Below, one piece after another: positions 27,226 to 37,656 of a stretch of DNA of 42,083 bases. The stretch's first letter is position 1. Every line of letters begins with the position of its first letter. This DNA comes from an uncultured Bacilli bacterium. Lineage in GTDB: Bacteria > Bacillota_I > Bacilli_A > RF39 > UBA660. The position numbers and the translations under genes were made by a program. The notes beneath the pieces are model-generated. The model saw only the letters and a list, made by a program, of their open reading frames with translations, ran no database searches and was not told the origin of the DNA. The DNA is taken from assembly GCA_947627925.1 (NCBI GenBank), contig CANQXW010000006.1, positions 1 to 42,083 of the forward strand, written 5' to 3'.

Positions 27226-27888
27226 TTAACCTACTTTTTGCGCCTTATTATGATTAAATCTCGTAATTAAAGCATTAATTTTCTTAAGTCTTCGCCGACT
27301 GAATTGTTGATTAGGATAGGTATCATCCCCTAAAACTTTATTAAGAGGTAATTTATCATTACTATCATAAACTTTAAATTGATCTTTTAAATTATGAAAA
27401 TCCGTTAAAACTTCTAAAATGAAATCTCTTGCTTGTTCACTCATTTCAATTGAACTTTCAAAAAATACTTCCGCTTCTTCACTTAAAATGCTAATTGTGC
27501 CTTCTAACGTAGCTTGGGGCGTCATATATTCATCAATGGTTCTATATATTTCCCTAATTTCATCATGGCCAAGACACCTAATGCCAATTAATTTATCAAT
27601 AACATATGGTGTTACGATGCCAATTCTACTTAAAGCTTTATAATAGAAATAGACTGTTAATAAATCTTTAGGATCTTGAATAGTTAATAATTTTCCTAAA
27701 ACATTAGGATCAATATTATATTCTTTAGCAAAAGATAATAAATGAATAGTTAATAAATCTTCTTCCTGATAAAACTTACAAAGATCAAAAACTTCTTCCC
27801 CACTAATATTATATAAATTTTCCAATTCTTCAATCGTAATTGTTTCTCTATTAATATACATTAATTTTGTTAATTCTTCTTCTGTCAT
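27226..27888 (-). CDS. Hypothetical helical protein
   Basis: 220-aa open frame with good coding character; no family recognised. Confidence 0.6.
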   Translation of the reverse strand: MTEEELTKLMYINRETITIEELENLYNISGEEVFDLCKFYQEEDLLTIHLLSFAKEYNIDPNVLGKLLTIQDPKDLLTVYFYYKALSRIGIVTPYVIDKLIGIRCLGHDEIREIYRTIDEYMTPQATLEGTISILSEEAEVFFESSIEMSEQARDFILEVLTDFHNLKDQFKVYDSNDKLPLNKVLGDDTYPNQQFSRRRLKKINALITRFNHNKAQKVG

Positions 27889-27916
27889 TATTACACCTCA
27901 AAACTTTTTTAAAATT

Positions 27917-28636
27917 TTATTGTCTTTTTCCTCTTAAATCTTTTTTGGCTTTGCCTTTAACTTTTCTTGCTACTCTACTTCTATTGGGCTTTCTAGTTAG
28001 TGCTTCATCTTCAAAAAGATTAGTTTCTAAATTAGTATCACGTAAAGTGTTTTGTAAATCTATATATATTGGCAATAAAGCCGCTATAAAAATCTCTTGA
28101 TTATCTTTCGAAAGGCTTAAAGATAAATCAAATAATTTTTCAATATCTCTATAAGCATCATTTACAAATTCAGGGTAACTTAAATCTATGTCGCTCCATT
28201 CTAAAACAAAAAAATAAACAAAAGCTATATAAGGATATGGTTTTTCTTTTAAATAATCCGAATTTGGCCAACCCATAGAATCTATTAATTCTCTATCATA
28301 TTGCAGCATAGACACCATTGAACCATTTACTGGAGCAAAACGCGAAATTAATTTAAGATAAATATAAATTTGGATAATCTTCTTATAACGTTCCTCTAAA
28401 TCAGGATTTTCATTTCGTAGGATTGGACTATTAAGTCCCGCTACTACTTCATAAGGAAAATTACTTAAACTCATAAGGATAACTATATTAGCCATTGTAG
28501 AATCATTTCCAAATTCTTTTGTCATTTTTTCTTTTTCTTCATCAGATAAATTTAGAGATTTAGCAACATCATCCATAGTTAAATCTAAAAGACCATGGCC
28601 AAAATTTTTCAAACAATTAATTAATTCATCATTCAT
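27917..28636 (-). CDS. Hypothetical protein with basic C-terminal tail
   Basis: Tail RKPNRSRVARKVKGKAKKDLRGKRQ; start at MNDEL (SD GGGGGAAAG). Confidence 0.6.
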   Translation of the reverse strand: MNDELINCLKNFGHGLLDLTMDDVAKSLNLSDEEKEKMTKEFGNDSTMANIVILMSLSNFPYEVVAGLNSPILRNENPDLEERYKKIIQIYIYLKLISRFAPVNGSMVSMLQYDRELIDSMGWPNSDYLKEKPYPYIAFVYFFVLEWSDIDLSYPEFVNDAYRDIEKLFDLSLSLSKDNQEIFIAALLPIYIDLQNTLRDTNLETNLFEDEALTRKPNRSRVARKVKGKAKKDLRGKRQ

Positions 28637-28722
28637 TTTCAATCTTTCCCCCAAAAAAACATATTCATTATACTATTTTTATTATCTTTTATCAAGACCT
28701 TCTAATGAATTTAAAATCCCCA

Positions 28723-30447
28723 TTACTGAGGATTATTATATTCTTCTAAGAGCCTTTTATGAATACCAGGTTCAATTATATTAATAGCATTAATCGCATT
28801 TTCTAAACTATTTTTAAAATTTCCTTTATAAAAAGCTACTTCCGCTTTGGAAAGCCCAAAGTCAACTTCCCGATTACTCATACGATAGCGATTACCATAG
28901 ACAATTGCCATCTCGGCCATTTTGGCTGTTTTTACGGTTTCATTAATTGTATTATAAACTTTTAAAACTAAATCTCTCGCCGTATCTACTCTTAAATTTA
29001 AAGTTTTAATCGAGATTGGCCTTTTATCTAATTCTTTAATCATTTCATTAATAGCCAAGGTGGCTTCACTTAATTCCACATAATAGTTTTTCGGAATGAT
29101 TGGCAGTTTATAACTTCTTACTTTTTCTTTAGCTTGGAGTAAGATATCTTTTATTTGGTCAAGTTCATCACGGGCCCTTAATTCATCTTCTTTTAAGCTA
29201 CCCAAAGTTCTTAAAGCCACATTTAGTTTTTCTTCTTCATGAACAAGTTTATTATTTAAAATTTCCATTTCTTTAGCAAGACGTGAATAAGCTAAAGTCT
29301 TACTACGTTCCATTTCCACAACATGATCGTAAGATTCTCTAATATTACTAAATTCATCTTTAATTTCTTTAATGACTAAAACATCATCATCGGATAAATC
29401 ATAACTATATTTAATATCATCAATCTTTCGATATAGTTCATTATTAATTTTTTCTAATTTACTAACCTTGATTAAAATACTTCTTTTATAATCTTCATAT
29501 AAAGTTTTGGTTAGTTTTTCTTTATCAAAATCATTATATAAAGAATCAAAATAATCAAGCATGGTTTTAAGTTCAAATACTGAATCAACAACATTTAAAA
29601 CATTTAAACGACTAAAGATATCTTGAATTTTCTTATTAACTTCTTCAATATTATATTCAATATTTAAATATTCGAGATTATAACCTTCTAAAACCATTTT
29701 ATGATAGATATCTTCAATATCCGAAATTCTTTTAGGAATTAATACACTACCTAAATTAACAATAGATTTCGTTTCTTTAATAACTACTTTTAAATTTCCA
29801 ATCACATCATCAATCGCTTTAACAATTCTCCCTACTTCTAAATATTCATTTTTTTCCATCGCCACTTCAAAAGCTTTGAATAATTTATCCACATTTTCAA
29901 ATTGCAACTCAATAGGTTTTTTAATTATCTTATAATCATTAGTATTATTGTTATATAAGTTTCTAATTTCCCGATAATCGGCCTTTAATTTAATAATTGT
30001 TTCCCGATTCTTTTCTTCGGATAAAGTAAGATCTCGAATTTCATTAAGTAAAAAATCAGCTTTCGTTTTTAAATAACTAATATCGAGTTCCACATCAATT
30101 AAACCTTTTTTTAATTTAGAATAATTTTTTTCATTAAAATCATTTTGAAGTTCAATAATTTCATCCGTTATTTTGGGAATTTCTTTATCTCTAATACTTT
30201 CAAATCTTTTTTGCCAGTTTTTATATTTCTTTTTTAATTCTTGATTATTAACTAAAGCTTCCACTTTATTAAGTTCGGATAATATACTACTCGAAATAAT
30301 TAAATTTTTATCTCTTTCTAAGGAATTAATTTCATTATTTAAAGTTTTCTTATATCTTTTATCCATGAACAATAAAACAATTACAACGACAATCATTGTA
30401 AATAAATAATAAGCAACCGCAATTAGTAAAAAAGTTTCTCTTGTCAT
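28723..30447 (-). CDS. ezrA: Septation ring formation regulator EzrA
   Basis: N-terminal TM plus about 550 aa of spectrin-like coiled coil; ...YGNRYRMSNREVDFGLSKAEVAFYKGNFKNSLENAINAINIIEPG. Confidence 0.88.
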   Translation of the reverse strand: MTRETFLLIAVAYYLFTMIVVVIVLLFMDKRYKKTLNNEINSLERDKNLIISSSILSELNKVEALVNNQELKKKYKNWQKRFESIRDKEIPKITDEIIELQNDFNEKNYSKLKKGLIDVELDISYLKTKADFLLNEIRDLTLSEEKNRETIIKLKADYREIRNLYNNNTNDYKIIKKPIELQFENVDKLFKAFEVAMEKNEYLEVGRIVKAIDDVIGNLKVVIKETKSIVNLGSVLIPKRISDIEDIYHKMVLEGYNLEYLNIEYNIEEVNKKIQDIFSRLNVLNVVDSVFELKTMLDYFDSLYNDFDKEKLTKTLYEDYKRSILIKVSKLEKINNELYRKIDDIKYSYDLSDDDVLVIKEIKDEFSNIRESYDHVVEMERSKTLAYSRLAKEMEILNNKLVHEEEKLNVALRTLGSLKEDELRARDELDQIKDILLQAKEKVRSYKLPIIPKNYYVELSEATLAINEMIKELDKRPISIKTLNLRVDTARDLVLKVYNTINETVKTAKMAEMAIVYGNRYRMSNREVDFGLSKAEVAFYKGNFKNSLENAINAINIIEPGIHKRLLEEYNNPQ

Positions 30448-30555
30448 AAAGAACCACCTTTACTATAAACATTTTATCATAATATTCCGACTTTTAGAAT
30501 ACACGAAAAGACATTTTTTGCGTTTTGTTAAAATTTGTCATTTTTTAGTTTTAAA

Positions 30556-30578
30556 AAAACAACTTTTAAAAGCTGTTT
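30556..30578 (-). terminator. Intrinsic terminator after rpe
   Basis: Minus: AAACAGCTTTTAAAAGTTGTTTTTTT. Confidence 0.55.
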
Positions 30579-31204
30579 TAAGAAAAATATTTTTTTAACT
30601 CATCAATAGGTTTATTAAAATCATAATTTTGACAGACAAAAGAACCACTGACTAAATTTGCTATCTTTAACCCATTTAAGTAAGTCATCATTTTTAAATT
30701 TACGCCCCCATCAAGGCCAATTAAAACATTTTTATCTTGAAGATATTTTATTTTTTCAATAACTTCGGGATTAAATTCTTGACCACCAGCTCCTGGATTT
30801 ACGCCCATCACTAAAACGTAATCTATTTGAGGTAAATATTTATCTAATAAATGGATGTCTTCATCAGGATTAATGGCGATACCCATTAAAATATGATTTT
30901 TTTTAACTAAAGAAATAACCTCTTCTAAGTTATCTTTAATATCATAATGAACTGTCATAATTTTAACTTTTAAACTAGTAAATAAAGGAATGTATTTTAA
31001 AGGATTAGCAACCATAAAATGCATATCCAAATACTTAGAGGTATTTTTTAAATTATTTAATAATTCTTCTATTTTAAAATTAGTATAAGGAACATAAGTG
31101 CTATCCATTAAATCAACATGAATAAAATCGGCATGGCTAGCATCGATTTTTTGAATGGTTTCTTCCTTTGGATAAATACTTTTTAAATAACTTACCGATA
31201 TCAT
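30578..31204 (-). CDS. rpe: Ribulose-phosphate 3-epimerase
   Basis: HVDLMDSTYVP...LDMHFMVANP...VLVMGVNPGAGGQEF...GLDGGVN. Confidence 0.92.
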   Translation of the reverse strand: MISVSYLKSIYPKEETIQKIDASHADFIHVDLMDSTYVPYTNFKIEELLNNLKNTSKYLDMHFMVANPLKYIPLFTSLKVKIMTVHYDIKDNLEEVISLVKKNHILMGIAINPDEDIHLLDKYLPQIDYVLVMGVNPGAGGQEFNPEVIEKIKYLQDKNVLIGLDGGVNLKMMTYLNGLKIANLVSGSFVCQNYDFNKPIDELKKYFS

Positions 31205-32037
31205 TTGACCTCCTTTAAAAACCTTTGATAATTTTCATAACGGCTTTCTAAAATTAAGCCTTTATTTAATTTAGTGATAACTTCACAATCTTTGGTCTTA
31301 ATATGATTGCAATCTTTAAATTTACAATGAGCATTAACGAGTTCATTAAAACTATTTCTAATTTCTTCTTCGGAATAATTTTCTAAAGAAATTGCCGAAA
31401 ATCCTGGCGTATCTACAATATAAAAATCATCTAAAGGAAAAAGTTCTACAATTCTCGTTGTATGTTTACCCCGATTTAAACTTAAAGATATTTCATCAGT
31501 TTTTAAATTTAAGGTCGGATCAAAATAATTAATTAAAGTGCTTTTACCGGCGCCAGTTTGGCCACAGACAGTCACGATTTTCCCTTTTAAATATTTTTTT
31601 AATTTCTTCCATTTTTGATTGGTAAAAACCGGTATTCCAATTTTTTCATAATAATTAAATACTTTACTTAGTTCTTTTAACTTTTTACTATCTACTAAAT
31701 CTAGTTTAGTAAGAACAATAACTGGTTTAATTTTTTTAATAGTTATAATACTAATTAATTTATCTAATAAAGTTAAGTTTAAATCTGGTCTTTTTAAACT
31801 CGTTACAATAAGAGCAATATCGATATTAGCAACTAAAGGCCGATCTAAAGCATTCTTCCTAGGGCCTATCTCTTCAATGACTTTTTCTTCTTCATTTACT
31901 TTAACATGATCTCCCACTAGAGGTTTTATCTTTTGCTCACGAAATTTACCTCGACTTTTAGTATCGAGGTAATTATCACCAATTTTGACGGTAAAAGTAT
32001 CGCTGTTAATTTTAACAATTAATCCTTCTTTTAACAT
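31201..32037 (-). CDS. rsgA: Ribosome small subunit-dependent GTPase A
   Basis: VCGQTGAGKSTLINYF, permuted GTPase order; CKFKDCNHIKTKDC Zn site. Confidence 0.95.
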   Translation of the reverse strand: MLKEGLIVKINSDTFTVKIGDNYLDTKSRGKFREQKIKPLVGDHVKVNEEEKVIEEIGPRKNALDRPLVANIDIALIVTSLKRPDLNLTLLDKLISIITIKKIKPVIVLTKLDLVDSKKLKELSKVFNYYEKIGIPVFTNQKWKKLKKYLKGKIVTVCGQTGAGKSTLINYFDPTLNLKTDEISLSLNRGKHTTRIVELFPLDDFYIVDTPGFSAISLENYSEEEIRNSFNELVNAHCKFKDCNHIKTKDCEVITKLNKGLILESRYENYQRFLKEVK

Positions 32038-33803
32038 AAACCATCACAATTATCACTAGGAGTAGTATTTTCGCTTTTGCTTACATAAACCCAAATTCTA
32101 AAGGATGCTCCTCCTTGGACAGGGGTTCCAGCACTTCTACTTTGACGATAGATAGTACCATCTAAATTATTTTCCGAAACAGTTTCGGTAATTTCTAATT
32201 TAAGATTATTTTCCGAACAGAAATCTTCGACATCTGAAACAGTATAAGTACCATCCGTAAAATCAGGATATGGCTTACCTACTTTAGCCACATAAAGACT
32301 AATACTGGCTCCCTTAGTTAAACTTTCGCCAGGCTCTACGGATTGTCTTACTATTTCATCAGTTTGGAATTCTTCATCATTATCGACTACTTCATCTTCA
32401 ATATTAACAACTAATCCTCTAGCTTCTAGAGCGCCTTTGACTTCTAAATAATTTTTATGGGTATAGTCTTCAATATGAATAGTTTCATCTCCGGTAGAAA
32501 CATAAAGTTTGATTTCCGAACCTTTTTTCCGTTTAGTTCCCGCCAGAGGAGAAGTTTTAACAACATCGCCTACTTCAATTTCTTTGGAAGATACTCCCTC
32601 TTGTTCATCCGAAATGGTAAATCCTTTCTTTTGTAAAATATCAATCGCCTCTTCGGCTTTTTTATTAGTTACATCAGGAACTTCAATAGTTTTGGTATTA
32701 TGCATCGTCATAATTAAGACAAAGACTAAGGTAACTACAATGATGAGTCCCGTAAATATAGAGGCCAATTTAATTAAAATTTTATTTTGCTTTTTCAAAT
32801 CATCACCTGTTATTTTCTTTACCACCACATCTTCTGTTTCAGTACTTTTTATTCTTTCTTTATTATTTCCACTTTTGCCTTCACTATTCTTTTTAGCTTC
32901 TGTTTTAACTTGTTTTATCATTTTAGTATCATCGGATACTTCTTGATATTTTAATTTTATCTTTGGTTCATTAATTCTTTCCGGTTCCAAACAAGTTTTT
33001 AAATCTTCGTGCATTTCTCTCGCATCGCTATAACGATTTTTGGGATTTTTCGCCGTCGCTTTAATAATAATATTTTCCACACTTTGAGGTATATCTGGGT
33101 CTTCTTCCCTAACACTTGGAAGAGGTTCTTTTAAATGTTTAAGGGCTATTTCCACGGCATTATCGCCTTTAAAAGGAAGTTTGCCCGTTAATAATTCATA
33201 AAATAAAATACCAATGGAATAGATATCACTTTGTAAAGTTGCCCCTTTACCACTTGCTTGTTCTGGTGGCAAATAATGAACACTTCCCATAACCGAATTA
33301 GTTTGGGTAAGTTGGGTCGAATTCATCGCCATGGCAATACCAAAATCGGTAATTTTGACTAAGCCATTTTCCAAAATCATGATATTTTGGGGTTTGATAT
33401 CCCGGTGAATGATATAAGAATCATGGGCAACGGAAAGACCATCTGTTATTTGCATGACAATATCTACCGCTTCTCGTACGGTTAATTTGCCTCGCTTTTT
33501 CAGAAGTTGCTTTAAATGGCGTCCTTCAATATATTCCATAACAATATAATATTCCCCATTATCTTCCCCAACATCATAGACTTCCACAATATTAGGATTA
33601 GATAAACTACTCGCCGCTAAAGCTTCTCTTTGAAATCTTCTCACAAATTTCTCATCATTAGCTAAATCGCCTCTTAAAACTTTAACCGCCACATTGCGAT
33701 CAAGAATTGTATCGTAGGCTAAATAAACATTAGCCATTCCCCCTTCACCAATACTTTTTATTACTTGGTAACGGTCACTAATCTTTTGCCCTTTCATTAT
33801 CAT
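32031..33803 (-). CDS. prkC: Ser/Thr protein kinase with three PASTA repeats
   Basis: GEGGMANVYLAYD...HRDIKPQNIM...TDFGIA; TM; three PASTA-like repeats. Confidence 0.95.
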   Translation of the reverse strand: MIMKGQKISDRYQVIKSIGEGGMANVYLAYDTILDRNVAVKVLRGDLANDEKFVRRFQREALAASSLSNPNIVEVYDVGEDNGEYYIVMEYIEGRHLKQLLKKRGKLTVREAVDIVMQITDGLSVAHDSYIIHRDIKPQNIMILENGLVKITDFGIAMAMNSTQLTQTNSVMGSVHYLPPEQASGKGATLQSDIYSIGILFYELLTGKLPFKGDNAVEIALKHLKEPLPSVREEDPDIPQSVENIIIKATAKNPKNRYSDAREMHEDLKTCLEPERINEPKIKLKYQEVSDDTKMIKQVKTEAKKNSEGKSGNNKERIKSTETEDVVVKKITGDDLKKQNKILIKLASIFTGLIIVVTLVFVLIMTMHNTKTIEVPDVTNKKAEEAIDILQKKGFTISDEQEGVSSKEIEVGDVVKTSPLAGTKRKKGSEIKLYVSTGDETIHIEDYTHKNYLEVKGALEARGLVVNIEDEVVDNDEEFQTDEIVRQSVEPGESLTKGASISLYVAKVGKPYPDFTDGTYTVSDVEDFCSENNLKLEITETVSENNLDGTIYRQSRSAGTPVQGGASFRIWVYVSKSENTTPSDNCDGLC

Positions 33804-33805
33804 AA

Positions 33806-34546
33806 TTATTCACCATTCCTTGAAAGATATGCGATAGAGATGTTATCATTGCCACCTCGAGCATTACATTTTCTAATTAATTTTTCTACTTTTTCATAAG
33901 CGTCTAATTCTTCATCATTTAAAACTTTTTCAATTTGTTCTTCCGTTAACATATTGGTTAACCCGTCGCTACAAAGCATAATAGAATCAAATTCAATATC
34001 AATGACATCAAAAATATCCATATCAACTTTTTCAGCCGCTCCTAAAGCTTTCATTAAAACGTTTTTCTTGGGATGAATCTTGGCTTCTTCTTCGGTTAAA
34101 TTACCAGCATCCACAAGTAAATTAACTAAAGTATGATCATGGGTTACTTTATGAAGTTTATGGTTTTTCATAACAAATCCTGAAGAATCACCAATATTAC
34201 CAAAAATTAAATAATTCTTCGTTAAAAGAGCCACAACTAAAGTTGTTCCTAACCCTTTAGAATCGATATTTTCTTCCCCATATTCTAAAATTTCACCATT
34301 TATTTCATTAATATTATCATTAAGCCAATTGACGGCATCTAATTTTGACCCTATGGAAGGTGTTTCATTAAAACGCTTTCCTAAATGGGATACCGCAATA
34401 CTAGAGGCAACTTCTCCCTTACGATGTCCACCCATGCCATCAGCAACAACAAGTAAGTATTCATTACTATCATTTTTTAAAATTGTAACGCTATCTTCAT
34501 TATGACTTCTAACTCGTCCTGAGTCAGTCATGTAACATGATTCCAT
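33806..34546 (-). CDS. prpC: PP2C-type Ser/Thr phosphatase
   Basis: TDSGRVRSHNEDS...VVADGMGGHRKGEVAS...NIGDSSGF...LCSDGLTNML...GGNDNIS. Confidence 0.95.
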   Translation of the reverse strand: MESCYMTDSGRVRSHNEDSVTILKNDSNEYLLVVADGMGGHRKGEVASSIAVSHLGKRFNETPSIGSKLDAVNWLNDNINEINGEILEYGEENIDSKGLGTTLVVALLTKNYLIFGNIGDSSGFVMKNHKLHKVTHDHTLVNLLVDAGNLTEEEAKIHPKKNVLMKALGAAEKVDMDIFDVIDIEFDSIMLCSDGLTNMLTEEQIEKVLNDEELDAYEKVEKLIRKCNARGGNDNISIAYLSRNGE

Positions 34547-34548
34547 TT

Positions 34549-35559
34549 TTACACCTCTTTACTTCTTAGTTGACCACACGCTGCACTAATCGAATCCCCA
34601 AATTCTTTTCGGACAGTAACATTAATTCCTTGACTAGTTAATGCATCCTTAAATTCTTTTATTCTTGTACTTTTTTTAAATTCTAAATTATTGGTTTCAT
34701 TATATGGTATTAGATTAACATAGACGTTCATTCCTTTTAAAAGATGAGCAAGTTCATATGCACAATCTAAGCTATCATTTACCATATTAAGCATAACATA
34801 TTCTATAGTTATTCGTCTATTAGTTTTTAAAAGATATTTTCTTAAAGACGCCATTAGTTTACTAATATTATACACTTTATTAATCGGCATAATTTTATCT
34901 CTAATGGCATCATTCGGCGCATGCAAACTAACGGCTAAATTAACTTGCAAAGGAAAATTACTAAACTCTTCAATTTTGGGAACTAGCCCACAAGTCGAAA
35001 TAGTTATATGCCTAGAACCAATGGCAAGTCCTTTCGGATAATTAATAATTTTTACAAAGTTAAGCACATTATCATAATTATCAAAAGGTTCGCCAATGCC
35101 CATAACGACTACGCTATTTATTTTATCTTTAATGTCATTTTCAATTAATAAAATTTGTTCCACCATTTCATAGGTTTCTAGACCTCTTACTTTTTTAAGC
35201 CGACCACTTTCACAGAATTTACATCCCATATTGCAACCAACTTCAGAAGAAACGCAGACACTTTTCCCATAATCATGTTCCATTAAAACGGCTTCTATAA
35301 AATTGCCATCTAAAAGTTCAAAAAGATATTTTTTAACTAATGATCCTTCTTCTTTTCTTTTTATCTTAATAAAATCAGTATTAAAATCTTTTTTTAAAGT
35401 CTCTCTTAACTCTTTTTTTAAATTCGTAAAATTAGCAATATCCCATTCTTTATGAATATAAAGCCATTCTAAAACTTGCTCGGCTTTATATTTTTTTTCG
35501 CCGATACTTAAAAAATAGTCTTCCAATGCTTCTTTAGTTAAACTCATTAAATTTCTCAT
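34549..35559 (-). CDS. rlmN: 23S rRNA (adenine2503-C2)-methyltransferase RlmN
   Basis: SSEVGCNMGCKFCESG radical-SAM motif; MGIGEPFDNYDNV; SLHAPND. Confidence 0.95.
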   Translation of the reverse strand: MRNLMSLTKEALEDYFLSIGEKKYKAEQVLEWLYIHKEWDIANFTNLKKELRETLKKDFNTDFIKIKRKEEGSLVKKYLFELLDGNFIEAVLMEHDYGKSVCVSSEVGCNMGCKFCESGRLKKVRGLETYEMVEQILLIENDIKDKINSVVVMGIGEPFDNYDNVLNFVKIINYPKGLAIGSRHITISTCGLVPKIEEFSNFPLQVNLAVSLHAPNDAIRDKIMPINKVYNISKLMASLRKYLLKTNRRITIEYVMLNMVNDSLDCAYELAHLLKGMNVYVNLIPYNETNNLEFKKSTRIKEFKDALTSQGINVTVRKEFGDSISAACGQLRSKEV

Positions 35560-35649
35560 AATTTAATTTTACTATAAATTGGCCAAAATGTATCTAAAAA
35601 AATGCAATTTCAAAAGAAAAAGAGCCGCTGCTCCTTTTCCCCAAAATTA

Positions 35650-35675
35650 TCAGACATGCGACAAATTATGTCTGA
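35650..35675. promoter_or_regulatory. Inverted-repeat operator candidate upstream of the HTH gene
   Basis: TCAGACAT-N10-ATGTCTGA; further ATGTCT/CTGACATG half-sites to 35710. Confidence 0.5.
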
Positions 35676-35857
35676 GTGGCCATGTTTTCATGTCTTTAAC
35701 ATCTGACATGATTATAATGGTTAAGAAATTTTTTCTTAACAACGAAAGTATAACACACCCCACATTTTTAATCAAGAGTTTTGTCCGAATATATACACAA
35801 TTTATTTTTTCGGTACTTGCAACATTTATAATACGCATAAGTAAAAGGAGTGCAAAA

Positions 35858-36292
35858 ATGGAAAGATTAAGAAATTTAAGAGAAGAGGCAAATTTAACGC
35901 AAGCAGATTTAGCTAAGATAATTGGGATAAAAAGAGCTACTTATACTTCTTATGAGATTGAAAGAGATACTATTCCTATTATTCATTTAAATAGTCTATG
36001 TAATTATTTTGCGGTTTCAATCGATTACGTTTTAGGATTAACTGATAAGAAAAGTTATGATAATTTAAATCCTGAAATTAATAAAGAACTTCTCCATCAA
36101 AGATTAAAAGAACTACGAAAAGAAAACAAAATTACCCAAATCAAGATGGCCCAAATATTAAATATTTCCAGAAGCACATGGACAGGATATGAAAGTTGTA
36201 AATATCAAATACCGACCTTAATACTAGAAGAACTTGGAAGAAGATATCACACTTCAATCGATTATCTTTTAGGAAAAATTGATAAAAATTAA
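35858..36292 (+). CDS. XRE-family regulator with two tandem HTH domains
   Basis: MERLRNLREEANLTQADLAKIIGIKRATYTSYE... and RLKELRKENKITQIKMAQILNISRSTWTGYE...; SD AAAGGAG before ATG 35858, in place of the longer track ORF. Confidence 0.88.
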   Translation: MERLRNLREEANLTQADLAKIIGIKRATYTSYEIERDTIPIIHLNSLCNYFAVSIDYVLGLTDKKSYDNLNPEINKELLHQRLKELRKENKITQIKMAQILNISRSTWTGYESCKYQIPTLILEELGRRYHTSIDYLLGKIDKN

Positions 36293-36356
36293 TAACCCTT
36301 TTAACCATAATTTAAGCCTTATCATAAAATATTATGAAGTATGAAAGGAAGGTTTA

Positions 36357-36563
36357 ATGACTAAAGGGATTTTAACAGCTAGAGAAAAAGAAGTCTTTGA
36401 ACTACTAGTATTAAATAAAACTACTAAAGAAATTGCGGTATTTTTGGGAATTAGTGAAAAGACAGTACGCAATCATATTTCTAATACCATGCAAAAACTA
36501 GGAGTTAAAAGTCGAGCTCAAGCTGTTGTGGAATTATTAAAACTAGGAGAACTATCAATCTAA
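36357..36563 (+). CDS. Stand-alone LuxR/GerE-type HTH regulator (68 aa)
   Basis: LTAREKEVFELLVLNKTTKEIAVFLGISEKTVRNHISNTMQKLGVKSRAQAVVELLK. Confidence 0.88.
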   Translation: MTKGILTAREKEVFELLVLNKTTKEIAVFLGISEKTVRNHISNTMQKLGVKSRAQAVVELLKLGELSI

Positions 36564-36649
36564 GTTCCTGATACTTTAAAGAATGATAAATTTCATTCTT
36601 TTTAAGTTATAAAAAATAAGGAAATAAGTATAATTAATTAGGTGGTTTT

Positions 36650-37582
36650 ATGCTCAAAAGATTAGCCTTAAAAAAGACAATTATTATATCTTTATCTTTT
36701 CTAATTTTACTGATCATCTATTTTTTCCCGAGTAATGAAGCTTATAATATTCACACTACTCTAACCTATACTAATCCTGTTACTATTCCGATTTACCTAG
36801 TGGATGATAATAACTTAGTATCGCGTTTTGAAGTTATTAAAAAAAGTGAGGATATTAATACTTTAATCGAAGAAGTTATCCAAAATTTAACTATTGGAAG
36901 TAACGATACTTCTCATATTCCCAGTAATTTTAAACAAGTAATTCCGGAAGATACCAAAATAATTAATAAAGATTTAACGGATGGTTTATTAAAAATTAAT
37001 TTCTCCAAAGAATTATTAAATGTTGAAGAAGAAAATGAAGAAAAAATGCTCGAAGCTTTAATCTATTCGTTAACGGAAATTAAAGATGTGAAAAAAATTA
37101 TGATTTTTGTCGAAGGAGAGCTTTTAAAAAGTCTTCCCCATAGTGGCAAAACCTTGCCAAATACTTTAGATAGATCTTATGGCATAAATAAAGTCTATGA
37201 ACTAGATAGTATGAAAGATATAACCAAAATAACCACTTATTATGTAAGTAAAATTGATGGGCTATCTTACTTTACGCCACTTACAACCGTGACTAATACC
37301 CAAAATGAAAAAGTCGAAATAATTATTGAAAAGTTAAAAACATCTCCAACTTATGAAACAAATCTGATTAGTTATCTTGCCTCTTCCGCTGAACTATTAA
37401 ATTATGAAATACTAGAAAACTCCATTAATTTAAGTTTTAATAATCAAGTTTTAAATTTAGAAGAAAATAAAATTATCGAAGAAGTAAAATATGCCATTGC
37501 TCTTTCCATCCGAGATACCTATAATATAAATGAAACCATTTTTTATGTTGATGATCAATTAATCGATGCCTTTTTTATCTAG
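36650..37582 (+). CDS. gerM: GerMN-domain protein (GerM-like)
   Basis: N-terminal TM; two GerMN-like repeats (PIYLVDDNN...VIQNLTIGS...VIPEDTKI...LLKINFSKEL; second copy from about YYVSKIDGLSYFTPL). Confidence 0.75.
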   Translation: MLKRLALKKTIIISLSFLILLIIYFFPSNEAYNIHTTLTYTNPVTIPIYLVDDNNLVSRFEVIKKSEDINTLIEEVIQNLTIGSNDTSHIPSNFKQVIPEDTKIINKDLTDGLLKINFSKELLNVEEENEEKMLEALIYSLTEIKDVKKIMIFVEGELLKSLPHSGKTLPNTLDRSYGINKVYELDSMKDITKITTYYVSKIDGLSYFTPLTTVTNTQNEKVEIIIEKLKTSPTYETNLISYLASSAELLNYEILENSINLSFNNQVLNLEENKIIEEVKYAIALSIRDTYNINETIFYVDDQLIDAFFI

Positions 37583-37656
37583 CCTAGGTAAAAAGGTATT
37601 TTTTTCCTTGAAATATTAATAATAATAGTATATAATTTTAATTGTTCCAGAAATCT

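Noticed and set aside
31201-31204. Mollicute code 4 (TGA = Trp), given the AT-rich composition
   Set aside because: rsgA ends in TGA overlapping the rpe ATG, and Trp is encoded by TGG throughout; standard code fits.
35650-35838. 62-aa minus-strand ORF in the same intergenic region
   Set aside because: No SD seen and it overlaps the palindromes; more likely regulatory DNA or RNA.
35579-35857. N-terminal extension of the tandem-HTH protein
   Set aside because: Covers the intergenic repeats and promoter; a good SD precedes ATG 35858, where homology begins.
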